This document shows positions 1 through 15,281 of a DNA stretch of 64,000 nt, one piece after another (the first letter of the stretch is position 1; each line of letters starts with the position of its first letter). The stretch spans positions 1,116,001-1,180,000 of the forward strand of contig CAWDIJ010000010.1 of assembly GCA_963802375.1 (NCBI GenBank). Direction: 5' to 3'. The notes below the pieces were generated by a model that saw only the letters and a list, made by a program, of their open reading frames with translations, was not told the origin of the DNA and made no database searches. This DNA is from JACDAN01 sp963802375. GTDB taxonomy: Bacteria > Actinomycetota > Thermoleophilia > Gaiellales > Gaiellaceae. A program made the position numbers and the translations under genes.

Positions 1-9
1 CCATCGCGC

Positions 10-480
10 CTACCACCTGTAGTGGGCGAAGGCCTTGTTGGCCTGCGCCATCCGGTAGAGGTCGTCCTTGCGCTTGAAGGCGCCGCCCTGCTGCTCGGTC
101 GCGTCCATGAGCTCGCCGGCGAGCTTCGCGGCCATGCCCTTCTCGCGCCGGTCGCGCGAGAACGTCACGAGCCAGCGGATCGCGAGCGTGCGGGCGCGCC
201 GCGCCGGAACCTCGACGGGCACCTGGTAGTTGGCCCCGCCGACGCGGCGCGAGCGGGTCTCGAGCACAGGAGTCACGGACTTGACCGCGGCCTCGAGCAC
301 CTCGACCGGCGGCTTGCCGGACCGCTCGGCGGCGATCGCGAGTGCGTCGTAGACGATCTTCTCGGCGGTGCCCTTCTTGCCGTCGAGCATCACCTTGTTG
401 ATCAGCTGGCTGACGAGGCGCGAGCCGTGCACGGGGTCCGGCGAGAGCTCGCGGACCTGAATCTCGGCACGGCGCGGCAC
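10..480 (-). CDS. rpsG: 30S ribosomal protein S7
   Basis: The 156-residue product is S7, which nucleates the head of the 30S subunit on 16S rRNA. It starts at GTG (PRRAEIQ...) with a GGAGG motif about ten bases upstream, and ends ...FAHYRW, giving the usual bacterial length. The conserved S7 stretches KVMLDGKKGTAEKIVYDAL and RRVGGANYQVPVEV are present. It follows rpsL by 167 bases as the second gene of the str operon; fusA would be expected beyond the window edge. No frameshift is seen. Confidence 0.97.
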   Translation of the reverse strand: MPRRAEIQVRELSPDPVHGSRLVSQLINKVMLDGKKGTAEKIVYDALAIAAERSGKPPVEVLEAAVKSVTPVLETRSRRVGGANYQVPVEVPARRARTLAIRWLVTFSRDRREKGMAAKLAGELMDATEQQGGAFKRKDDLYRMAQANKAFAHYRW

Positions 481-553
481 TAGAGGCCACCCTCCGCGCA
501 GATCGTGTTCTCCGGCCGTGAAAAGCCCGCGTCGTAAGGACGCAGGGAGCGTT

Positions 554-570
554 CGTAGCCGGAGGCTACG
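554..570. repeat. Hairpin in the rpsL-rpsG spacer
   Basis: A perfect 7-bp inverted repeat (CGTAGCC, GGA loop, GGCTACG) lies in the 167-base gap between rpsL and rpsG. There is no T-run on either side, so it is not a classic terminator. It could be a processing or regulatory stem in the str mRNA, or a dispersed palindrome. The function is unknown. Confidence 0.4.
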
Positions 571-647
571 GGCGCGACTGAGGACGCGGCGAGGCGGCGC
601 TTTGCAGCGCGCCGGAGGGCGCGAGGTGTGTGGAGGGGGGCCGTCAT

Positions 648-1019
648 TCAGCTCCCCTTCTTGGCGCCGTACTTGGAGCGGCCCTGCTTGCGGTCGGAGA
701 CGCCGGCCGTGTCCAGCGCCGCGCGGATGACCTTGTACCGGATGCCCGGCAGGTCCTTGACGCGGCCGCCGCGGATCAGCACGACGGAGTGCTCCTGAAG
801 ATTGTGTCCCTCGCCCGGGATGTAGGTCGTGACCTCCATGCCGTTCGTCAGCCGGATGCGGGCGACCTTGCGCAGAGCCGAGTTCGGCTTCTTGGGCGTA
901 GTCGTGTACACGCGCGTGCACACACCCCGCTTCTGCGGGGCGCCACGGAGGGCAGGGGTCTTGGTCTTCGACTTGGGCTTGACCCGGCCCTTGCGCACAA
1001 GCTGATTGACGGTGGGCAT
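648..1019 (-). CDS. rpsL: 30S ribosomal protein S12
   Basis: The 123-residue product is S12, part of the decoding centre of the 30S subunit. It starts MPTVNQLVRKGR, contains KKPNSALRKVARIRLTNG and the loop region YIPGEGHNLQEHS, and ends in the basic tail RSKYGAKKGS. The ATG at 1019 has an AAGGGA motif just upstream. The conserved lysines of the streptomycin-binding loops (in TPKKPNS and GRVKDLPG) look wild type. It is the first gene of the str operon, read from the promoter at 1092-1120. Confidence 0.97.
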   Translation of the reverse strand: MPTVNQLVRKGRVKPKSKTKTPALRGAPQKRGVCTRVYTTTPKKPNSALRKVARIRLTNGMEVTTYIPGEGHNLQEHSVVLIRGGRVKDLPGIRYKVIRAALDTAGVSDRKQGRSKYGAKKGS

Positions 1020-1091
1020 TCGATCCCTTCGAGGACTTCCTGACAGGACAAAGGTTGGCCGGGCATGCCGCCCTACCAACCAAGCGGGGGC

Positions 1092-1120
1092 ATGGTAGCG
1101 AAGGCGGGATAGGCCGTCAA
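1092..1120 (-). promoter_or_regulatory. Sigma70-type promoter of rpsL-rpsG
   Basis: On the minus strand a -35 box TTGACG (1115-1120) is followed after exactly 17 bases by a -10 box TACCAT (1092-1097), about 70 bases upstream of the rpsL ATG. Spacing and sequence fit a primary sigma-factor promoter. Its position in the divergent gap between rpsL and the diguanylate cyclase makes it the likely str operon promoter. This is called by eye. Confidence 0.65.
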
Positions 1121-1289
1121 ACGCTTGAAATGGCGGAAAACACCCCGATCCGGACGGATCGTTTCCACGCTTGGACCCATGGCGTGATCGCGAAAACGAA
1201 ACTACAGTGAGTCTGGGCCGGGACTCAGGCAAGCGGCGGCCTGAAAGAGGGATGAAAAGAGCGAAACGAACGAGATCGGGCGTGCTCCC

Positions 1290-2480
1290 GTGAGCGACGC
1301 CGTTGGCTGGGCCATCTTCGCCGGCGTACTGGTCGTGCTCGCGCTCGCCTTTCTCGCACTGCTGCGTGAGCGGCGAGCCGCGGGTCAGCGCTTCATGAAG
1401 GCGATGGAAGAGTTGTCGGGCCGGATGGACGGGGTGATGAAAGAGCTCCACTCGGCGGTCGACCGGGCGAGTGCCGACGAGCGCCGCGGCCGGATTCTGG
1501 GCGAGCTCGGTGGGACGATCGACCTCGACGAGGTGCTGACGCGGGTGCTCGAGGCGGCGGGCGCGATCCGCGGCGTCGACGCGACTCTCGTCCTGCTCCC
1601 AGGGCCCGGCGGCGAGAAGCCGATCGTGGCGGCTGAAGGGCTATCGGCCGAGGAAGCCGAGCTCCAAGCGGTTACGGGACTCCCGGACGGCCCTGAGTCG
1701 CGGTCGATGAGGATCTCCTCCGAGGATCCGGCCGGCGCCGAGATCGACGACGGCGGCCGGATCCGTCACGGGCTCGCGGTCCCAATCCCCGGCGAGACCG
1801 GGCCTATCGGGTTCATGTCTGTGTTCAGCCGCTCGGCGGCGCATGCGTTTGCCGACGGCGACCGCCAGTCGCTCGAGGAGCTGGCCGAGCGGGCCGGGCG
1901 TGCGATCGACAATGCGCGTCGCTTCCGCGAGGCGCGCCAGCTCGCCGACCTCGACGCACTGACCGGCCTGCACAACCGGCGCTTCTTCCACGAGACGCTT
2001 GGCCGGGAGGTCGCGCGGGCCCACCGGTACGGCCGGCGCCTCGCGCTCGTCCTCTTCGACCTCGACGGCTTCAAGGCAATCAACGACCGGATCGGCCACC
2101 TCGCCGGCGACGCGGTGCTGGCCGAGGTCGCGGAGCGCGTCCGGTCCGTCGTGCGCTCGGCGGACATCGCCTGCCGAGTCGGCGGCGACGAGTTCGGGAT
2201 CATCCTCCCGGAGTCGACGCTCGGCGACGCGGAGCAGCTCTCGCGGCGGATGCAACAGGCAGTTGCCTCGCGCCCGATCGGCGACGTCGGCCGGCTGCGC
2301 CTCTCCGCAGGCGCCGCGGACCTCCGGCCGGAGGACGACGGCGAGACGCTCTTCAAGCGAGCCGACGATGCTCTGTATCAGGCGAAGGAGAACGGCAAGG
2401 AGGACGTGATGGCCGCCTCCACCCCGCCGGCCGACCCGAACGGCGGCAGCGCAGCCGGCGGAGGCCGAGCCGCCCGCTAG
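1290..2480 (+). CDS. Membrane diguanylate cyclase (TM-GAF-GGDEF)
   Basis: The 396-residue protein should make cyclic-di-GMP from two GTP. It has one N-terminal membrane segment (about residues 6-28), a short helical linker, a GAF-like sensor region (about 60-205) and a GGDEF domain (about 220-375). The active-site motif reads VGGDEFGII, and an RSAD inhibitory-site motif lies five residues before it, so product inhibition is expected. The start is GTG at 1290 with only a weak Shine-Dalgarno. The C-terminus is a low-complexity Gly/Ala tail. It stands alone between rpsL and rpoC on the opposite strand. Confidence 0.9.
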   Translation: MSDAVGWAIFAGVLVVLALAFLALLRERRAAGQRFMKAMEELSGRMDGVMKELHSAVDRASADERRGRILGELGGTIDLDEVLTRVLEAAGAIRGVDATLVLLPGPGGEKPIVAAEGLSAEEAELQAVTGLPDGPESRSMRISSEDPAGAEIDDGGRIRHGLAVPIPGETGPIGFMSVFSRSAAHAFADGDRQSLEELAERAGRAIDNARRFREARQLADLDALTGLHNRRFFHETLGREVARAHRYGRRLALVLFDLDGFKAINDRIGHLAGDAVLAEVAERVRSVVRSADIACRVGGDEFGIILPESTLGDAEQLSRRMQQAVASRPIGDVGRLRLSAGAADLRPEDDGETLFKRADDALYQAKENGKEDVMAASTPPADPNGGSAAGGGRAAR

Positions 2481-2493
2481 CTCCAAGCGGACG

Positions 2494-2612
2494 GGACATG
2501 TCCGCCGGACATGTCCTGTGAGCGAGATTCGCCCACAGCCGCTCCCACCGGAACGCGCCCCTCGAGCCGCGTGGACGCGGCCCTGCGGGCCGCGTCCTGG
2601 TGCCAGGCACCA
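2494..2612. repeat. Palindrome cluster downstream of the cyclase
   Basis: Two copies of the self-complementary decamer GGACATGTCC lie at 2494-2503 and 2507-2516, three bases apart, so they can also pair with each other as a hairpin. A third palindrome, TGGTGCC-A-GGCACCA, lies at 2598-2612. The stretch separates the convergent cyclase and rpoC genes and no gene is seen in it. It may be a terminator for the cyclase or a dispersed palindromic element. Confidence 0.5.
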
Positions 2613-2629
2613 AGGCGTGGCCCGAAACG

Positions 2630-2658
2630 ACGACGGGCGCCTTGCGGGCGCCCGTCGT
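2630..2658 (-). terminator. rpoC terminator
   Basis: A perfect 12-bp stem (ACGACGGGCGCC paired with GGCGCCCGTCGT) with a 5-base loop lies 22 bases past the rpoC stop. On the minus strand it is followed by CGTTTCGG, a weak T-run typical of GC-rich genomes. It is placed to end the rpoB-rpoC transcript. Confidence 0.75.
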
Positions 2659-2679
2659 TCAGTTCAGCTCGGAAGCCGC

Positions 2680-7279
<4,600 letters not shown>

Positions 7280-7298
7280 GTGGCTCCTCTACTCCTCG

Positions 7299-10931
<3,633 letters not shown>

Positions 10932-11004
10932 CTATGAAGCCTCCCTTGAAAACGGCTCGAGGTGATGGAAACAGCAGGCGGACGGTAGACGGCCGGAACC
11001 GGCC

Positions 11005-11034
11005 AGCATACCGAAACAGGACAAGCCTGCGCAA
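11005..11034 (-). promoter_or_regulatory. Candidate promoter of rpoB-rpoC
   Basis: On the minus strand, TTGCGC (11029-11034) and TATGCT (11005-11010) are separated by 18 bases, about 75 bases upstream of rpoB. A perfect palindrome GGCCGG-AA-CCGGCC (10991-11004) follows directly, so the transcript would begin near a hairpin. The 300-base rplL-rpoB gap otherwise holds no gene. Assigned by eye. Confidence 0.45.
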
Positions 11035-11159
11035 GGGCTCGGCAGCCCTTGGCACAGTGAGGGCAGTGTAGCAGCGAGCAGAAGGGTGGTGCAGGGCTCG
11101 TCTGCAGGGCATATTCCTCGCAAAACGCGACCATCTGCCCGCTTCCGGGGCCTCTTTTC

Positions 11160-11212
11160 GGCCGCCTTGCGGCCCAGTTGCGCAACGAGGCGCGCCGCCG
11201 TGGCGACGCGCC
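11160..11212 (-). promoter_or_regulatory. Hairpins in the rplL-rpoB gap
   Basis: Just past rplL the minus-strand transcript can form an 11-bp stem with one G-U pair (11189-11212) and then a second stem GGCCGC/GCGGCC (11160-11174). Neither is followed by a T-run. A partial terminator or processing site here is known in other bacteria and adjusts the ratio of ribosomal proteins to polymerase; assigning that role here is inference. Confidence 0.4.
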
Positions 11213-11231
11213 CCAAGCGCAATAGTTCGAG

Positions 11232-11621
11232 CTACTTGACCTCGACCTCGGCGCCGACCTCTTCGAGCTGCGCCTTGACCGTGTCGGCCTCCTCCTGAGG
11301 CACGCCCTCCTTGACCGGGTTCGGCGCACCGTCAACGAGGTCCTTGGCCTCCTTCAGGCCCAGACCCGTGAGGGCGCGGACGACCTTGATCACCTGGATC
11401 TTCTGGCCTCCGGCCTTCGAGAGGATGACGTCGAAGTCCGTCTTCTCCTCGGCCGCTGCGCCGTCGCCTCCGCCCGCAGCCGCGGGAGCGGCAACGGCCA
11501 TCGGAGCCGCGGCGGTGACGCCCCACTCCTCCTCCAGCTTGTTCTTCAGCTCGACGAGCTCGAGGACGGTCATGCCGCCCAGCTGCTCGACGACCTTGTC
11601 GGTGTCGACCTTCGTTGCCAT
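11232..11621 (-). CDS. rplL: 50S ribosomal protein L7/L12
   Basis: The 129-residue product is the stalk protein that recruits translation GTPases. It shows the N-terminal dimer domain (TVLELVELKNKLEEEWGV), the Ala/Gly-rich hinge (about 36-58) and the C-terminal domain with GGQKIQVIKVVRALTGLGLKE split across residues 70-95. Its ATG shares one base with the TAA of rplJ, so translation is probably coupled. Length is normal. Confidence 0.97.
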   Translation of the reverse strand: MATKVDTDKVVEQLGGMTVLELVELKNKLEEEWGVTAAAPMAVAAPAAAGGGDGAAAEEKTDFDVILSKAGGQKIQVIKVVRALTGLGLKEAKDLVDGAPNPVKEGVPQEEADTVKAQLEEVGAEVEVK

Positions 11622-12373
11622 TACTCCTCCTGTGCTTCTTCGGTGGTTTCTGCGGTCTCTTCCGCGGGTGCGTCCTCGGGCGAAGCGGCCTCAGCCGCCG
11701 GCGCCTCCGGTGTCACTTCCTCGGCGGGAGTTTCGTCCGCCTCGGCTTCCGGTTCGGGCTGGGCTTCTGCTTCCGCCTCGGGCTGAGCTTCCGCCTCGGG
11801 CTGAGCTTCCGCCTGAGGCTCCGCCTCGGGCTCGGGCACTGTCTCGCCCTGCTCCTCGAGCTGCTTGATGCGCGCGTCGAGGACGTTCACCAGGTCGCGG
11901 AGCGGCGCGGTGAACAGTCCGACGACCGCGATGAGCGGGCCCGCCACGGCGCTGACGAGCTGCGCTTGCAGCACGTCGGCCGGCGGGAGCGTCGCGAGGC
12001 TCTTGACCTCGTCCTCTCCGATCGTCGACCCGTCGAGGATGCCCCCGCGGATCTGGAGGACCTTGGTGTCACGTGCCGCGTTGCTGAGCGCCTTGGCGAC
12101 GGCGACGGGATCGCCGCCCGCCTCCAGGAACGCGATGGCCGTCGGTCCGTCCAACAGCTTGAGCAGCGCGTCCGCCCCGGCCTCCTCGGCCGCAAGGCGG
12201 GTGAGCGTGTTCTTGACGACCTGGAAGCGAGCGCCGTGCTGGAGCAGCTCGCCCCGCAGCTTGTCGATGTCCGTGACCGTCAGACCGCGGTAGTCGGCCA
12301 CGATCAGGGTCTCGGTGTTCTTGAGCCGGTCGCTCAACTCGGCGACCAGGCGTTCCTTGTCGGCTTTCTGCAT
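11621..12373 (-). CDS. rplJ: 50S ribosomal protein L10 with acidic tail
   Basis: The first ~170 residues are a normal L10 (ADKERLVAELSDRLKNTE at the start, then VVKNTLTRLA), which anchors L7/L12 to the 50S subunit. The protein then runs on for about 75 residues of Glu, Ala, Pro and Gln with repeats of PEAEAQ, giving 250 residues against the usual 165-185. The tail is encoded partly by an 18-bp tandem repeat. It overlaps rplL by one base. The L10 leader region lies just upstream. Confidence 0.95.
   Translation of the reverse strand: MQKADKERLVAELSDRLKNTETLIVADYRGLTVTDIDKLRGELLQHGARFQVVKNTLTRLAAEEAGADALLKLLDGPTAIAFLEAGGDPVAVAKALSNAARDTKVLQIRGGILDGSTIGEDEVKSLATLPPADVLQAQLVSAVAGPLIAVVGLFTAPLRDLVNVLDARIKQLEEQGETVPEPEAEPQAEAQPEAEAQPEAEAEAQPEPEAEADETPAEEVTPEAPAAEAASPEDAPAEETAETTEEAQEE
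11771..11806. repeat. 18-bp tandem repeat inside rplJ
   Basis: Two perfect copies of CTTCCGCCTCGGGCTGAG stand in tandem, followed by a degraded third copy. They encode the PEAEAQ repeats of the L10 tail. The unit is a multiple of three, so copy-number change would lengthen or shorten the tail without breaking the frame. Confidence 0.7.
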
Positions 12374-12512
12374 CGAATCACCTCCTCAACGAATCGGGCC
12401 CGCCGTGCAGGCGGGCCCGAGCAGAAGCAGGTGACTGCCACTCTCTCGGCCGCGCCTCGGCTGGACTTCTGCCGCCTGAAGGCGGCTGCCAACTGTCTCC
12501 GGCGACGGGCGG
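12374..12512 (-). promoter_or_regulatory. L10 leader region upstream of rplJ
   Basis: The 139 bases between the L1 stop and rplJ hold a perfect 11-bp stem (12394-12404 with 12410-12420, 5-base loop) next to the rplJ ribosome site, and a second 6-bp stem (12471-12486). L10 leaders at this exact place bind the L10-L12 complex and control rplJL translation in many bacteria. Position and structure support the call; a covariance-model search would test it. Confidence 0.55.
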
Positions 12513-13682
12513 TTACGCGGTTACAGCCTCTGGCTGCTCCTCCTCCAACTCTTCGACGATTCCTCTCGTGCGGGCGGGGTCGACGTGGATCCCCGGGCCC
12601 ATCGTGCTCGTCAGCGTGATCCGGTGGATGTACCGGCCCTTCGCGGCCGACGGCTTCGCGCGGTTGATCTCCTCGATCAGCGCGGCGTAGTTCTCGAGCA
12701 GCGTCTTCTCGTCCATGCTCCGCTTCCCGATCGCGACATGGACGTTGGCGCCGCGGTCGGTGCGGTACTCGAGCTTGCCGGCCTTGGACTCCGAGACGGC
12801 CTTCGCGATGTCGAACGTGACCGTGCCGGTCTTCGGGTTCGGCATCTTCCCGCGCGGGCCGAGGATGCGGCCGAGCTTGCCGACGTTCCCCATCTGGTCC
12901 GGCGTGGCGATCGCGACGTCGAAGTCGTCGAAGCCCTCCTCGATCTGCTTCGCGAGGTCGGCGCTGCCGACGACGTCGGCGCCGGCCTCCTGCGCCTCCT
13001 TCGCCTTGTCGCCCTCGGCGAAGACGGCGACGCGCGTGTCGCGGCCCGTTCCGTGCGGGAGCATCAGCGTTCCGCGGAGCTGCTGGTCGGCGTGGCGCAC
13101 GTTGAGCCCGAGGTGGAAGTGCACCTCGACGGTCTCGTCGAACTTGCGCTCCGGCCAGGCCTTCAGCAGCCGGACGGCCTGCGCCGGGCTGTAGAGCTCC
13201 TCGCGGTCGATCTCCGCGCGGGCGTTGCGGTAGTTCTTCCCGTGCTGGGTCATGAGTATCGGCGCGACGTCCACGCCCATCGAGCGGGCTGTGCCGGCGA
13301 TGATCTCCGACGCAGCGTCCAGGTCGCGCGCGTTCAGGTCGGGCATCTTCGTCTCGGCGATCTGGCGGACCTGGTCCCGGGTCAGCCGGCCGACCTTCTC
13401 CCGGTTCGGCTCACCGGAGCCCTTGTCGAGCCGCAGCGCCTCCTTGATCAAAACGGCGGCCGGCGGCGTCTTGGTGATGAAGTCGAACGAGCGGTCCTCG
13501 TAGACCGTGATCTCGACGGGGATGATCCGGCCGTTCTCCTGCTGCGTCTGGGCGTTGAACGCCTTGCAGAACTCCATGATGTTGACCCCGTGCTGACCGA
13601 GCGCAGGGCCGACCGGCGGCGCAGGGTTCGCCTGCCCGCCCGGGATCTGCAGCTTGATGAGTGTCAGAACCTTCTTGGCCAT
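12513..13682 (-). CDS. rplK-rplA: L11-L1 ribosomal protein fusion frame
   Basis: One open frame of 389 codons encodes both proteins. Residues 1-140 are L11 (MAKKVLTLIKLQIPGGQANP, PPAAVLIKEALRL, EIIAGTARSMGV). Residues 144-389 are L1 (HGKNYRNARAEIDREELYSP, LPHGTGRDTRVAVFA, GKMPNPKTGTV). No stop codon separates them: the L11 end ...ARSMGVDVAPIL runs into MTQHGKNYR. An internal ATG at 13251-13253 is the natural L1 start, giving 246 residues, but it has no clear Shine-Dalgarno. One frame to the side this ATG would overlap a TGA, so a lost or gained base could have removed an ATGA overlap. Either a true fusion or an indel in an ordinary rplK-rplA pair is possible. Confidence 0.9.
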   Translation of the reverse strand: MAKKVLTLIKLQIPGGQANPAPPVGPALGQHGVNIMEFCKAFNAQTQQENGRIIPVEITVYEDRSFDFITKTPPAAVLIKEALRLDKGSGEPNREKVGRLTRDQVRQIAETKMPDLNARDLDAASEIIAGTARSMGVDVAPILMTQHGKNYRNARAEIDREELYSPAQAVRLLKAWPERKFDETVEVHFHLGLNVRHADQQLRGTLMLPHGTGRDTRVAVFAEGDKAKEAQEAGADVVGSADLAKQIEEGFDDFDVAIATPDQMGNVGKLGRILGPRGKMPNPKTGTVTFDIAKAVSESKAGKLEYRTDRGANVHVAIGKRSMDEKTLLENYAALIEEINRAKPSAAKGRYIHRITLTSTMGPGIHVDPARTRGIVEELEEEQPEAVTA

Positions 13683-13769
13683 CTCTTCACCTGGTGGTAC
13701 GGGTTCGCGGAGCCGGACTGAAGTCTGGCATCGCAGAAGTTTGAACTTGGTTTTTGCACTGGATGAGCA

Positions 13770-14300
13770 TCAATCGATTTTCTTGACTTGGTCGAAACCA
13801 AGTTCGACCGGCACTTGGCGCTCGAAGATGTCCACGAGGACCTTGAGCTTCTGGGAGTCCGGCTGGACGTCGACGATCTCGCCGTCGAAGTCCGAGAGCG
13901 GGCCGGAGGTTACCTTCACCGACTCGCCGAGGGAGAACTCCACCTGGGCGCGCGGCCGCTCGCCGAGCGCAGCCCCGGTCCGGAGGATGCGGTCCACCTC
14001 GGGCTGGGAGAGCGGGATCGGCTTGCCGGCGGCGCCGACGAACCCCGTTACTCCGGGCGTGTTCTTGACGACGCCCCAGGCATCGTCGTCGAGGTCCATG
14101 TTCACGAGGACGTAGCCCGGGAGGACGCGCTTTTCGGCCTGCACCTTCTGGCCGTCCTTGGTCTCGATCACCTGCTCGGTCGGGACGACCACGCGGCGAA
14201 AGCGCGGACCTTGGTTCATCGAGACGATCCTGTGCTCCAGGTTCGTCTTCACCTTGTTCTCGTGACCCGAGTAGGTGTTGATCACGTACCAGCGAAACAT
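13770..14300 (-). CDS. nusG: Transcription termination/antitermination factor NusG
   Basis: The 176-residue product has the NGN domain starting MFRWYVINTYSGHENKVK, with RVLPGYVLVNMDLDDDAW, and a C-terminal KOW domain (GESVKVTSGPLSDFDGEI). NusG binds elongating polymerase and couples it to Rho or the ribosome. The ATG at 14300 lies nine bases past the secE stop. The following L11-L1 gene begins 87 bases downstream, the usual secE-nusG-rplK-rplA order. Confidence 0.97.
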   Translation of the reverse strand: MFRWYVINTYSGHENKVKTNLEHRIVSMNQGPRFRRVVVPTEQVIETKDGQKVQAEKRVLPGYVLVNMDLDDDAWGVVKNTPGVTGFVGAAGKPIPLSQPEVDRILRTGAALGERPRAQVEFSLGESVKVTSGPLSDFDGEIVDVQPDSQKLKVLVDIFERQVPVELGFDQVKKID

Positions 14301-14308
14301 CTGAGCCC

Positions 14309-14671
14309 CTAGCGGCCGAGCAGCAGTCTCTCGACGAGCGGCTCGATCACGAGGTCCGCAAGCCAGAGGTAGGTCCCCACGATCGCGCAGGCGATGATCA
14401 CGACGACGGTCCCGGTCATCACCTGGCGCTGACCGGGCCAGTCGACCTTTTTCAGCTCGGCCCAGCACTCCGCGATGAAGCGGCGGCTTCCTCCGCCCCC
14501 ACCGCGGCGGCCGGTCTGCGTCTTCGGCGGCTGCGCGGCCGGGCGCACCTGCGCCTGGCGGCTGCGCGCTCGCTGGGAGACGCTCGCCTGCTGCTGGCCG
14601 TCGGCCTGCTGAGGCTGCTGCTGCTTCTGCTGCCGGTTCCGGCGGCGCTGCTGGCGAGTGCTCCTGGCCAA
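14309..14671 (-). CDS. secE: Preprotein translocase subunit SecE
   Basis: SecE stabilises SecY in the membrane. The core is at the C-terminus: an amphipathic helix (FIAECWAELKKVDWPGQRQV) and one membrane helix (about residues 86-106). The first ~60 residues are a Gln/Arg-rich, probably disordered extension typical of high-GC actinobacteria. Total 120 residues. The start is TTG at 14671, six bases after rpmG. Confidence 0.93.
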   Translation of the reverse strand: MARSTRQQRRRNRQQKQQQPQQADGQQQASVSQRARSRQAQVRPAAQPPKTQTGRRGGGGGSRRFIAECWAELKKVDWPGQRQVMTGTVVVIIACAIVGTYLWLADLVIEPLVERLLLGR

Positions 14672-14677
14672 GCCTTC

Positions 14678-14839
14678 CTACCTCGTCTCGCGGTGCGTGG
14701 TGTGACTGCCGCACCAGCGGCAGTACTTCTTCGCCTCGAAGCGGTCCGGGGTGTTCCGCTTCGACTTCTCGGTCTGATAGTTGCGACGCCTGCACTCGGT
14801 GCACGCGAGCGTGATTCCAACTCTGACGCCTGTTGCCAT
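14678..14839 (-). CDS. rpmG: 50S ribosomal protein L33
   Basis: A 53-residue protein (MATGVRVGITLACTECRRRN...) with two Cys pairs, CTEC and CRWC, so it is the zinc-binding (C+) form of L33. It starts at ATG 14839 and ends ...HREtR-TAG. It sits between tRNA-Met and secE, a common arrangement. Confidence 0.95.
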   Translation of the reverse strand: MATGVRVGITLACTECRRRNYQTEKSKRNTPDRFEAKKYCRWCGSHTTHRETR

Positions 14840-14864
14840 GTCCTCTTTTCCTCTACGCGGAAGG

Positions 14865-14938
14865 TAGCGGCGGGTGGATTCGAACCACCGACCTTCGGGT
14901 TATGAGTCCGACGCTCTAACCAACTGAGCTACGCCGCC
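14865..14938 (-). tRNA. tRNA-Met (CAT)
   Basis: A 74-base cloverleaf: acceptor GGCGGCG with CGCCGCT, D-arm GCTCAGTTGGTTAGAGC, anticodon loop CTCATAA, T-arm GGTGG-TTCGAAT-CCACC. Pair 1-72 is G-T and not the C/A mismatch of initiator tRNA, so this is probably the elongator. CCA is not encoded. It lies 25 bases upstream of rpmG and may be co-transcribed with rpmG-secE-nusG. Confidence 0.95.
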
Positions 14939-15026
14939 GCGCGGGTGGATAGTAGCGGCTCGCGCGCCGCTCGGCTTCCCTCGAGGCGGGTCGACATCAG
15001 GGGTGAGAAGAGTAGCGTCGCAGCGG

Positions 15027-15281
15027 ATGGATGCCGCCGCGGGGGTCAAGCTTCCCCGCGGGTTCGAGATCAAGTTCGGGCCCCAGCTGCGAGCAACGCA
15101 GCCGAAGCTGCCCGGCGGAAGGCCCGGCCCGGACTGGTTCCCGTTCTCGATCCGCCTCACGCGCTGCCGGACCGTCTGGGTCCTGGATCGCAGCGTCACC
15201 CCGCCCAAGTGGAAGCAGGAAACGTTCTGCTTCGGCTTCGAGATCATCCGGCACCCGGTGCCGGGCGGGCCGATCGGCTAG
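15027..15281 (+). CDS. Small hypothetical protein
   Basis: An open frame of about 84 residues (MDAAAGVKLPRGFEIKFGPQ...), rich in Pro and aromatic residues, ending ...EIIRHPVPGGPIG. A GTG eight codons earlier (15003) is an alternative start. It ends directly against the stop of the convergent TetM-like gene. I do not recognise a family. Composition looks more like a protein than an antisense shadow, but this is not certain. Confidence 0.4.
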   Translation: MDAAAGVKLPRGFEIKFGPQLRATQPKLPGGRPGPDWFPFSIRLTRCRTVWVLDRSVTPPKWKQETFCFGFEIIRHPVPGGPIG

